DNA from: Caldilinea sp. CFX5
GTDB lineage: Bacteria > Chloroflexota > Anaerolineae > Caldilineales > Caldilineaceae
Direction: 5' to 3'
DNA: 64,000 bases
Assembly (NCBI GenBank): GCA_021405325.1
Contig: QWII01000060.1
Span: 61,169-125,168 of the forward strand
Of the stretch, positions 6,440 to 15,900 are shown one piece after another. Within the stretch, counting starts at the first letter, position 1. Every line of letters starts with the position of its first letter. Position numbers and translations under genes: made by a program. Under the pieces are notes generated by a model. It did not search any database. It worked only from the letters and a program-made list of their open reading frames with translations, and had not been told where the DNA came from.

Positions 6440-9400
6440 ATGCAACCGCAACAACACTTCTCTCTTCGTTTCCGTAGTAGCTTGGCACTGCTGCTGACCC
6501 TGATCCTTGGTTTGGGGCTGATCCAACCGGCCCAAGCCCAAGCGGTCGCTCCAGGCTATGTGCAGGGCTGGGGCTTGGATCATGTCGGCCAACTCCTCGT
6601 TCCCGCCGACCTGAGTGACGTGGTCGCTGTCGCCGCCAGTCAAGTGCATAGTTTGGCGCTCAAGAGCGATGGCACCGTCGTCGCCTGGGGATCAAATGTC
6701 GATGGGCAGATCGACGTACCCGCCGGCTTGAGCAACGTCATCGCCATCGCCGCCGGTGGCGATCACAGCCTGGCGCTCAAGAGCGACGGCACGGTCGTGG
6801 CCTGGGGCTACAACGGAACCAATCAGCTCGACATCCCCCCGGGCTTGAACAATGTCATCGCCATTGCCGCCGGTGACTTCCATAGCCTGGCGCTGAAGAG
6901 CAATGGCGAGGTCGTCGCCTGGGGCTGTGGCGGCGGCTATGACTATGACCAATGTACCGTTCCGGCCAGTGCGTTGAGTGGTGTCACCGCCATTGGTGCG
7001 GGCGCGGCCCATAGCCTGGCGCTCAAGAGCAACGGCAGTGTCGTCGCCTGGGGGATTAATTTCGAGGGTCAAACCGCGGTGCCGGCGAGCGCGACTAGTG
7101 GCGTCGTCGCCATTGCCGCCGCCGGTGGCAGCAACCATAATCTGGCGTTCAAGAGTGATGGCTCCATCGTCGCCTGGGGGCGCAATGACGACGGGCAGAC
7201 CGACGTGCCGGCCGGGTTGAGTGGCGTGGTCGCCATTGCCACCGGTTTCAACCATAGCATGGCGCTCAAGAGTGACGGCACACTGGTGGCCTGGGGCAAT
7301 AATTCCTATGGCCAGACCGACGTGCCAGCCGGATTGACCGGAATCGTCGGCATGGCTGGCGGTTGGCATACGCTGGTGATTGTCCCCCCGCCCAGCGTCA
7401 CCATCAACCAGGCCGCCGGGCAGGCCGACCCCACCACCACAAACCCGATCCTCTTCACGGCCACCTTTAGCAAACCCGTTACCGACTTCACGGCGGCGGA
7501 TGTGAGCTTGAGCGGCACGGCTGACCTGACCAACGCCACCATCACCATCAGCGGCGGCCCCAGCCTCTACACCATCAGCGTTGACGGGGTGGCGGGCAGC
7601 GGCACGGTCATTGCCACCATCCCCGCCGAAGTTGCGATTGATGCCAATGGCTATGGCAACCGCGCCAGCAGCAGCACCGACAACAGTGTCACGGTCAATC
7701 TGAATACCTCCCCGCCGGTCATCACGCCCAATGTCGTCGGGACGCTGGGCAACAACGGCTGGTATGTCAGCAATGTCAGCGTGAGTTGGAGTGTGGTCGA
7801 TAACGAATCGCCGATCACCAACCAAAGCGGCTGCGGCCTGCAAACGATCACCAGTGATACCAGCGGCGTCACCTTCACCTGTAGCGCCACCAGCGCCGGC
7901 GGCAGCAGCAGCCAAAGCGTGACTATCCAACGCGATGCCACGGCGCCGACCGTTACCTTTGCCAACCGCACGGCGGCCAACAGCAACGGTTGGAATAACA
8001 ACAATGTTACGGTCAACTGGAGTTGCAGTGATGCGACCGCCGGTGTGGTCTCCGCCAGCGTGAGCCAAACCGTGAGCGACGAAGGGGCCAACCAATCCGC
8101 TACGGGCGTCTGCACCGACAACGCCGGTAACAGCGCCCCTAACACGCAGAATGAGATCAACATCGACAAGACCGCGCCGACGGTCAGCGCCGCCGTGACC
8201 ACCCAACCCAATGCCAACGACTGGTACAACAGCGATGTCACCGTTCACTTCACCTGTGGCGATGCCCTGGCCGGGGTGGCAGGCTGTCCCGCCGATCAGG
8301 TGTTGAGCAGCGAAGGCAGCGCCGTGGTTTCAACGGCGCAAACGAGCACGGATCTGGCTGGCAACAGCAGCGCCCCCAGCAATGTCGTCACGGTTAAAAT
8401 TGACAAGAGTGCGCCGACGATTAACGCAGCCGCAGCCACCCCACCCAATGCTGCCGGTTGGTACAACGGCGATGTCACGATCCGCTTTACCTGTGATGAT
8501 GCGCTGGCGGGCGTGACAAGCTGTCCCGCCGACCAGGTATTGAGCAGCGAAGGTGATGCGGTGGCCTCGACTGCCCAAACCATTACCGACCTGGCCGGCA
8601 ACAGCAACACTAGCGCTGTGGTCACCGTCAAGATCGACAAGACCGCGCCAACGATCACTCCCGCGGCGACAAACCCGCCCAATGCGGCCGGTTGGTACAA
8701 CAGCAACGTCACCGTCAACTGGAGTTGCAGTGATGCGACCGCCGGTGTGGTGGCGACCAGCGTAAGCCAAACCCTGAGTAGCGAAGGTGTTAACCAATCC
8801 GCCACGGGCGTCTGCACCGACAAGGCAGGCAACAGCAGCGCCCCCAACACGCAGAATGGCTTCAATATTGACAAAACCGCCCCGACGATCAGTGCGGCGG
8901 CAACGACCCCGCCCAATGCGGCCGGTTGGTACAACAGCGATGTCACCGTCCGCTTCACTTGCGCTGATAGCTTGTCGGAAGTGACAAGCTGCCCCGGCGA
9001 CCAAACCCTGAGCAGCGAAGGCGCGGCCGTGGCTTCCACTGCCCAAACCATTACCGACCAAGCCGGCAACAGCGGCACCAGCAATGTGGTCACGGTCAAG
9101 ATCGACAAAACCGCCCCGACGATCAGCGCGGCGGCGACCACCCCACCCAATGCGGCCGGTTGGTACAACAGCAACGTCACCATCCGCTTCACCTGTACGG
9201 ACGCCCTGGCGGGGGTAGCAAACTGCCCTGCCGACCAGGTGTTAAGCAGCGAAGGCACGGCGGTCACCTCGACGGCGCAAAGTGCCACCGACCGCGCCGG
9301 CAATACGGGTGCGGCCAGCAATGTGGTGACAGTCAAAGTGGACAAAACCCCACCTGCCGTCACCGTCACCGGTGTGACCAGTGGCGCCACCTATCCGGCG

Positions 9401-12337
9401 GGCGGCGTGCCAACGGCGGGTTGCACCACCGACGATGCGCTCTCCGGCGTGGCGACCCAAGCCGACACCACCCTGGTCACCGGCGGCAACAGGGTTGGTT
9501 CGGGTCTCTTCATCCTCACCTGTCGCGGGGCAACGGACATTGCCGGCAATGTGGGCATCGGCAACGTCAACTACCTGATATCGGTCGCGCCTAACCTGGT
9601 CGTTGGCTGGGGGAATACCGGGGGTGGTGGGGTGCTTGACGTGATCGCGGTCGCCAGTGGCGCCAATCACAGCCTGGCGCTGAAAAGTGATGGCACGGTG
9701 GTCGCCTGGGGGGCTAACAACGCCGGGCAGACCAATGTCCCGGCCGATTTAAGTAACGTGATCGCCATCGCCGCTGGTATCAACCATAGTCTGGCGCTGA
9801 AAAGTGATGGCACGGTAGTCGCCTGGGGTTCCAACAGTGTCGGGCAGAGCACCGTACCAGCGAATCTGAGTGGCGTGGTCGCTATTGCGGCCGGCTGGCA
9901 AAATAGCGTGGCGGTCAAAAATGATGGCAGTATGGTGGGCTGGGGCTTGAACAATTATGGTCAAAGCAGTGCGCCAGCCGGTTTGACTGATGTGATCGCC
10001 ATTGATACCGGTTACGAACACAGCGTAGCGCTCAAAAGTAATGGCACGGTGGTCGCCTGGGGTCGCGGCGGCTTTGGCTCGATTAACGTACCCGCCGGCT
10101 TAAACAGCGTGATCGCCGTTGCCGCCGGTGACTATCATACCCTGGCGCTCAAAAGTGATGGCGCCGTCTACGCCTGGGGGATGAACAACAATCGACAAAT
10201 TAATGTGCCGGCTTTTTCAAGTAGCGTGGTTGCCATTGCTGCGGGTGGCGACCTCAGCCTGGCGCTCAAAAATGACGGCAAGGTGGTGGCGTGGGGATCG
10301 AATTACCAGGGCGAGCGCAACGTTCCCGGCAACCTGGATCAGGTGATTGCGATTGGGGCCGGTTCGTTCAACGCCCAGGCGATCAAGGAAGCGCTGACCG
10401 TCACCATCAACCAGGCGGCGGGGCAGGCCGATCCCACCACCACTACCCCGGTGCGCTTTGACGTTCTCTTTAGTCAAGCGGTGGCCAACTTCACCGCCAG
10501 CGATGTCACCCTGGGCGGCACGGCCAATCTGGGTGGCGCGACCATCACCATCAGCGGCGGTCCAGCCGCCTACACTGTCAGCGTAGATGGTGTGACCGGC
10601 AGTGGCACAGTCACTGCCACCCTGGCGGCCAATGTCGCCACCGATGCCACTGGCTATGGCAACCGCGCCAGCACCAGCACCGACAACAGCGTCACTTTGG
10701 CCACCGACAGCACGCCCCCCGTCATCACCCCTACGGTGGTCGGCACTGCCGGGAGCAACGGCTGGTACACGGGTGATGTCAACGTTACCTGGCGCGTGGT
10801 GGACAACGAATCAGCCATCAGCAACCAAAGCGGCTGTGAGGAACAGAGCGTCACCGGCGATACGGCGGGCGTCACCATCACCTGCACCGCCACCAGCGGC
10901 GGCGGCAGCAACAGCCAAAGCGTGACCATCAAACGTGATGCCACAGCGCCGACCATCACCTTTGTAGACCGCACCGCCGCCAACGCCAACGGCTGGAACA
11001 ACAGTGCCGTGACCGCCAACTGGAGTTGCAGCGATGCCACTGCCGGTGTGGTAGCCGCCAGTGCCAGCCAAACCGTGAGCGGCGAAGGGGCGAATCAATC
11101 GGCCACGGGTACTTGCACGGACAATGCGGGCAACAGCGCCAGTGATACACAGAGCGGCATCAACATCGACCAGACCGCTCCGACCATCAGCGCCGCGGCT
11201 ACGACGGATCCGAATCCAGCCGGCTGGTACAACGGTGATGTCACCGTCCACTTCACCTGCGCCGACAATCTGGCCGGTGTCACAAGCTGTCCTGCCGACG
11301 AAACGTTGAGCAACGAAGGCAGTGCGGTCGCCTCCACCGCCCAGACGATCACCGACCTGGCCGGTAACAGCAGCGCCGCCGGCAATGTGGTCTCGGTGAA
11401 GATCGACAAAACCGCCCCGACGATCAGCGCGGCGGCGACCACGCAACCCAATGCCAGCGGCTGGTACAACAGTGATGTCACGGTGCAATTCACCTGTACC
11501 GATGCCCTCTCCAGTGTGGTAAGCTGTCCGGCGAACCAGGTGTTAAGCAGCGAAGGCGCAGCCGTGGCCTCGACAGCGCAAACCATCAGCGACCAGGCCG
11601 GCAACCAGAGCGCCGCCAGCAATGTGGTGACGGTGCAGATCGACAAAACCGTCCCGGTCGTCACTGCCACCGGCGTGAGCAACGCCGCCAGCTATACCCT
11701 GGGTAGCATCCCCACCGCTGGTTGTAGCACCACCGACGCCCTCTCCGGCGTGGCGACGCAAGCGACCTTGAACGTCACCGGCGGCAACCCTGACGGCACG
11801 GGCAGCTTCACCGCCACCTGTAGTGGAGCAACGGACAACGCCGGCAACAGCGGCAGCGCCAGCGTCACCTATAGCGTGGCCTACAACTGGACGGGCTTCT
11901 TTCAGCCGGTGGACAACCTGCCGGTGGTCAACACCGTCAACGCCGGCCAGGCCATCCCCGTCAAGTTCAGCCTGGGCGGTGATTATGGGCTGAACATCTT
12001 CGCCACGGGCTACCCGGCTTCGCAACAGGTCAGTTGCGGCGGCGGTGGCGGCAGCACCAGCCCGATTGAGGAGACTGTCACCGCCGGCAACAGTAGCCTG
12101 CAATATGACCCCGGCACGCAGCGCTACATCTACGTCTGGAAGACCGACAAAGCCTGGGCCGGCACCTGTCGCCAGTTGATTGTCCGGCTGATCGACGGCA
12201 CCGATCACGTCGCCCTCTTCAGCTTCAACGGCAAAGGTCGTAGCGCCGACGGCAGTGAGACTGAAGGCGAAATTAGCGAAGGGGAAACTGGGGCGGCGCG
12301 ACAGCAGATCTTCCTGCCGCTGGTGAACAATCAATAG
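6440..12337 (+). CDS. Secreted RCC1-repeat surface protein with Ig-like modules and PxKF domain
   Basis: The product is 1965 residues. The start at 6440 is set by AAGGAG at 6425-6430; an upstream in-frame ATG at 6398 falls in palindromic element 1 and would break the signal peptide (hydrophobic LALLLTLILGLGL then AQAQA). RCC1/BNR-like repeats (VVAWGSN.xGQ, HSLALKSDGT) fill about 54-314. An Ig-like domain (SVTINQAAGQADPTTTNP) follows at 317-424, then seven modules with the pattern GWYNSxVTVxxxC to about 1054. The whole set is then repeated: RCC1 block 1054-1317, Ig-like 1319-1421, four GWY modules to about 1814. The C-terminus has a PxKF domain (IPVKFSLGGDYGL) near 1816-1931 and ends QQIFLPLVNNQ. 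The repeated design suggests an adhesin or structural surface protein. Ligand unknown. Confidence 0.85.
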   Translation: MQPQQHFSLRFRSSLALLLTLILGLGLIQPAQAQAVAPGYVQGWGLDHVGQLLVPADLSDVVAVAASQVHSLALKSDGTVVAWGSNVDGQIDVPAGLSNVIAIAAGGDHSLALKSDGTVVAWGYNGTNQLDIPPGLNNVIAIAAGDFHSLALKSNGEVVAWGCGGGYDYDQCTVPASALSGVTAIGAGAAHSLALKSNGSVVAWGINFEGQTAVPASATSGVVAIAAAGGSNHNLAFKSDGSIVAWGRNDDGQTDVPAGLSGVVAIATGFNHSMALKSDGTLVAWGNNSYGQTDVPAGLTGIVGMAGGWHTLVIVPPPSVTINQAAGQADPTTTNPILFTATFSKPVTDFTAADVSLSGTADLTNATITISGGPSLYTISVDGVAGSGTVIATIPAEVAIDANGYGNRASSSTDNSVTVNLNTSPPVITPNVVGTLGNNGWYVSNVSVSWSVVDNESPITNQSGCGLQTITSDTSGVTFTCSATSAGGSSSQSVTIQRDATAPTVTFANRTAANSNGWNNNNVTVNWSCSDATAGVVSASVSQTVSDEGANQSATGVCTDNAGNSAPNTQNEINIDKTAPTVSAAVTTQPNANDWYNSDVTVHFTCGDALAGVAGCPADQVLSSEGSAVVSTAQTSTDLAGNSSAPSNVVTVKIDKSAPTINAAAATPPNAAGWYNGDVTIRFTCDDALAGVTSCPADQVLSSEGDAVASTAQTITDLAGNSNTSAVVTVKIDKTAPTITPAATNPPNAAGWYNSNVTVNWSCSDATAGVVATSVSQTLSSEGVNQSATGVCTDKAGNSSAPNTQNGFNIDKTAPTISAAATTPPNAAGWYNSDVTVRFTCADSLSEVTSCPGDQTLSSEGAAVASTAQTITDQAGNSGTSNVVTVKIDKTAPTISAAATTPPNAAGWYNSNVTIRFTCTDALAGVANCPADQVLSSEGTAVTSTAQSATDRAGNTGAASNVVTVKVDKTPPAVTVTGVTSGATYPAGGVPTAGCTTDDALSGVATQADTTLVTGGNRVGSGLFILTCRGATDIAGNVGIGNVNYLISVAPNLVVGWGNTGGGGVLDVIAVASGANHSLALKSDGTVVAWGANNAGQTNVPADLSNVIAIAAGINHSLALKSDGTVVAWGSNSVGQSTVPANLSGVVAIAAGWQNSVAVKNDGSMVGWGLNNYGQSSAPAGLTDVIAIDTGYEHSVALKSNGTVVAWGRGGFGSINVPAGLNSVIAVAAGDYHTLALKSDGAVYAWGMNNNRQINVPAFSSSVVAIAAGGDLSLALKNDGKVVAWGSNYQGERNVPGNLDQVIAIGAGSFNAQAIKEALTVTINQAAGQADPTTTTPVRFDVLFSQAVANFTASDVTLGGTANLGGATITISGGPAAYTVSVDGVTGSGTVTATLAANVATDATGYGNRASTSTDNSVTLATDSTPPVITPTVVGTAGSNGWYTGDVNVTWRVVDNESAISNQSGCEEQSVTGDTAGVTITCTATSGGGSNSQSVTIKRDATAPTITFVDRTAANANGWNNSAVTANWSCSDATAGVVAASASQTVSGEGANQSATGTCTDNAGNSASDTQSGINIDQTAPTISAAATTDPNPAGWYNGDVTVHFTCADNLAGVTSCPADETLSNEGSAVASTAQTITDLAGNSSAAGNVVSVKIDKTAPTISAAATTQPNASGWYNSDVTVQFTCTDALSSVVSCPANQVLSSEGAAVASTAQTISDQAGNQSAASNVVTVQIDKTVPVVTATGVSNAASYTLGSIPTAGCSTTDALSGVATQATLNVTGGNPDGTGSFTATCSGATDNAGNSGSASVTYSVAYNWTGFFQPVDNLPVVNTVNAGQAIPVKFSLGGDYGLNIFATGYPASQQVSCGGGGGSTSPIEETVTAGNSSLQYDPGTQRYIYVWKTDKAWAGTCRQLIVRLIDGTDHVALFSFNGKGRSADGSETEGEISEGETGAARQQIFLPLVNNQ

Positions 12338-12351
12338 CGCCTTGTTTTGAA

Positions 12352-12455
12352 GATAGGATAGGTAACAGAGCTTATCCTATCAGGATGACACGGTAGAGAA
12401 AAAGCAAAGGCGGGTCAGATTGATCATCATTCAACCTGACCCGCCTTTGCTTTTT
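12352..12455 (+). terminator. Rho-independent terminator after the RCC1 protein gene
   Basis: A strong hairpin has arms aaagcaaaggcgggtcag (12401-12418) and ctgacccgcctttgcttttt (from 12436), ending in a T-run. It is preceded by a smaller inverted repeat, gataggata/tatcctatc, at 12352-12381. Confidence 0.85.
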
Positions 12456-12605
12456 GCAACCCAGGCGGTTTAATACAGGGTCAGCCGATCGTAGATTGGC
12501 CCCCTTTTTAACAGAAGAATCAAATAAGATGTACAAAGTTTAACCCGTTTCTCGCATCCTTTTTCCTTTCTTGCACCTTTCAAAATCCAGTCTGACAAAC
12601 TGTTT

Positions 12606-12745
12606 TGTAAACAATGATCCCCTGATAACGCGCTTATAACGGAAGACCCCCGTTTTTGTAACGATAGACCCCCGTTTTTGTAACGATAGCAGCCTATTCT
12701 TGTAACGGTCGCTGCGTATACTAAAGTCATCTGTCCCGCTGGGAC
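12606..12745 (+). promoter_or_regulatory. Repeat-type promoter C upstream of the giant surface protein
   Basis: TAACG boxes begin at 12636 (ATAACGG), 12658, 12680 and 12702, all 22 bp apart, with one extra half-period copy (ATAACG) at 12625, 11 bp upstream. The last heptamer GTAACGG (12702-12708) is 8 nt from TATACT at 12717-12722. TGTAAAC lies 30 bp upstream of the first full box. The segment after the -10 (aaagtcat, then GTCCCGCTGGGAC at 12733-12745, then gaccggaacca) is nearly identical to that of site D, so the promoter plus 5' hairpin appears to be a duplicated cassette. Confidence 0.75.
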
Positions 12746-12771
12746 GACCGGAACCAACGGCAAACCAATAC

Positions 12772-12799
12772 AAGGAGGCGCTTGATGAACGACAGTTGA
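12772..12799 (+). other. Four-codon frame with a strong ribosome binding site in the giant-gene leader
   Basis: AAGGAGG (12772-12778) lies six bases before ATG 12785, which opens M-N-D-S-stop. The equivalent position behind site D (AAGGAGG, six bases, ATG 24311) starts the 67-residue small protein. So this may be the truncated relic of a similar gene or a mini-ORF that acts in cis. Confidence 0.35.
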
Positions 12800-12900
12800 C
12801 CGCAGCAATACAATCTTGGCGCAAAGGGTGAACCCTGCTTTTCTTACGCTCGCTTACTACGTTTTATCCGCATTACACGCAAGACAGAAAGGAACGAATT

Positions 12901-15900
12901 ATGACGCTCCTCTCCGCAAAACCGCCAACCCACCGGCTACGACTGGGCTGGCTGCTCACCGGGCTGCTGTTGCTCACTGGGCTGCTCGGTTTCTTCTGGT
13001 GGCCCTATGTCACCAGCGCCACCCCGTCCCTCTTCACCCCCAACCCGGTAACTGCGGCTTGGGAAAAGGCCAAAGCCGCCGGTAGTTATCATTTCACCAG
13101 CGACATTACCCAGGTGACGCTCCCCGTCGCCACCATTGCCAATGTCGGGCGCAGCAGCCGTACAGAAAACTATTATCTGGCCGGGCAGAATGACCTGCGC
13201 AATAACCAGTTGGAAATGACCCTCTGGTCGAACGGCGGCAGCATCCTGCACGACCAAAGCGGCGTTGGCTTCAAAGTGGCCGACGGTAAAAGCTGGGTGC
13301 GCCTGGGCAATGGCGACTGGCAGGAGCGCGAAGGCGCCGCCGATGCCTACGCCCCCGGTGGCGATGTGTTGGCCTATCTCCAAGCCATCACCGATATCCG
13401 CGCCCATGCGCCGGAAACGCGCAATGGCATTGCCTTTACGCGCTACACCTTCCAGATCGACGGGCCGCGCTTTGCCGCCTATGCACGCGACACCCTTGTC
13501 GCCGCCCTGCGCGCACGCGGCGAATTGCCGCCCGACATGAAGCTGGAGACCGCCGCCTACTATCGCAACATGACGGGCGAGGGCGAACTGTGGGTGGGCC
13601 AGACGGGCTTGCCTCTGCGCCAGATCCTCACCCTACGCTTCCCGGAACAGGACGCGCAACAGATCCATCTGCAAATGACCACCGATTTCAGCCGCTTTGG
13701 CGCGGCGGGGGGGCAAGTCGCGGGTAGCGGGCGTTCGACGAGCTCAACCGAGTCGTGGCAGGTAGCAAGTGGCTTGACTACGCTGTGGGGACAATCAGCG
13801 TTGCCGGTGGCAATGAGCCTTCTTGCCACGTTTGGCCTGCTCTATCTTGTCATCTGGCACGGGCGGTCGCGCAAGCTCTACAATGGGCTGGCGTTGGCTG
13901 TGATCCTCAGCCTGATGATTGGCCCGCTGTTGACGACCTACACCAACGTGCGCTTCTTTGACAACCAACGCGCCAAAGCCGCCGCCCAGGAAACCCAACA
14001 GGCCACTGCGCAGGGCGAACAGGCTCTGCGCGCCGCTCTGGGACGGACAGAGTTTAATCCCCACCTGAATCCGCTGGAAAGCGCTGGACAAGAAGACAAG
14101 GAGACAGGAAGACAAGGAGACAGGGAGAGTCGCCCCCAATCGCCTAATCTCTCAATCTCTCAATCCCCCGCGCTCCAACTCACCGACAATGGCGCGGACA
14201 CCGACGGCGACACCCTCACCGATTTTACCGAGGCGCGCATCGACACCAGCCCGGCGGATAACGATACCGATGGTGACACCCTAAACGACAACATCGAGGT
14301 GGCCGGCTTTGGCTTTGGTGGGCAGACCTGGTATCTCAACCCCAACGCCAGCGACAGCAACCTCGACGGTCAGAGCGATGGTCTGGAATGGGGCGAGAAC
14401 GCTGACGGCACGTTGCGCAGCACACCGCTGGATACCGATAGCGACGGGCTGCCCGATCTCTTTGACCCGGACAACGATAACGATGGCGTGCCGGATCACA
14501 AAGATATTGCCGTCTTTAGCAAAGGCAATACACCCCTGAGTGAAAGCGCGCCCTTGCAACTAACGCTCAACAACCTGACACCAGATAAACCGACCCTGGT
14601 TGAATTCCAACTGCGCCCGCAGGATGCCAAGCAGCTTTGGTTTGCCTTCAACGTCCTCGATTGGCCGCAAGATAGCGTCGGTCAGATGCAGGATGTCGAT
14701 GGCGTCACCTACGCCGACCTGGCCGCCAGCGAGGGGCGCACCCCGGATGGGAGCGAAGAAAACGGCGATATGAAGCTGCTCCCCATGTTGGAGATCCGCA
14801 TGCCCACGGCCAGCGCCAACCTGCCGCCGCAGAGCGATCTAACACCCTTCAACATCACCGTGAACGATTTTACCGCCGATGGCGCGACCAAAGTGGCCTA
14901 TGTGCCGCTCAGTATTGTCGCCGACGAGCGCAGCGGCGAACGGGTGGCCTTTAGCGGGCAGATGCGCTATCAGCCCACCGGCAGTTGGTCAGCGCCGCAC
15001 AGCGTGCGGCTGGCCTGGGTGGTGCAGGCGTTGGTCGATCAACCCTGTGATACCACCACCGACACCTCCGCCGATTGTCAAGCCGATGGCCTGCGCAACA
15101 ATGTCCCCACCATCGTCCAAAGCTACTACAGCGATTGGTCGCTGACCGGGCTGAATGTGCATGAAGAGCATGGTACGGACATTGCCATCGTCTACGAAGA
15201 CCCGGCTGCGGATAGCAATTTGCAGGATGACCCGGCGCTGTGGGCCTTGGCCTTTGTCCTCGACGGTCACTTTGTCACCCCCCGCGATGCCAACAACGAT
15301 AGTACGCGCGATCTCAAACTGGCCGACTTCCCGGCGCGCTTTGATCGCGACAACAATCCCAGCCCAACCCAGCGCTTTGAAATCCCCAATGTGCTGCAAG
15401 TGGCAACCCACAGTTACAGCACGGTTGAGCAGGCGGCTGCCTTCACCATCATGACCGACACGGTACAGATTCTCACCGATCACTTTGTCGGGCCGGTGGG
15501 TAGCAACCGGGCGATCAAACCCTTGGTGCTCTTTGCCCAGGAGAGTCGCCAGCGCGGCTTAGGGCTGGACTTAAGCAGCGTTGCTGGCGCCTATGTGACC
15601 CAGAGCGGCGCGTCCCTAAGCCTGGACATGGCGCCCAGCGGTCAACCCGCCCAGGTGGTCAGCGTCCACGCCGCGGTCAAGTGGCAAGCCTATTGCGCAC
15701 CGGCTACTGGCGATGTCACCTTCACCCCCTGCTCGACGGAGGACTACTGGGATGTGTTGGAGGCGCGCTATGCCAATTTGCCCAGTCTGCCCGGCGATGA
15801 GGATAGCGATTGGGTCGGCGCGCGGCTGGCGCTCGCCCAGATCTACTACACCAGTTTGCAAACCGGCTACTTGGCCGCCGTGCAAAATGGCAACCAGGTG

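Larger units (their letters stand above)
12456..12900. other. Intergenic region and 5' leader of the giant surface protein gene
   Basis: From 12456 to about 12600 I see nothing recognisable. Promoter C occupies 12606-12722, a 5' hairpin 12733-12745, and a strong Shine-Dalgarno with a four-codon frame 12772-12799. The rest of the leader up to 12900 shows no further structure by eye. Confidence 0.6.

Noticed and set aside
6692..8248. A 518-codon frame antisense to the RCC1 protein gene (and others up to 561 codons antisense to the giant gene)
   Set aside because: They lie opposite highly repetitive, GC-rich coding sequence; their residues are biased and show no domain, ribosome site or promoter.
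12816..13085. An 89-codon frame overlapping the start of the giant gene
   Set aside because: It is another frame with no ribosome site; the giant frame at 12901 has signal-peptide and domain support.
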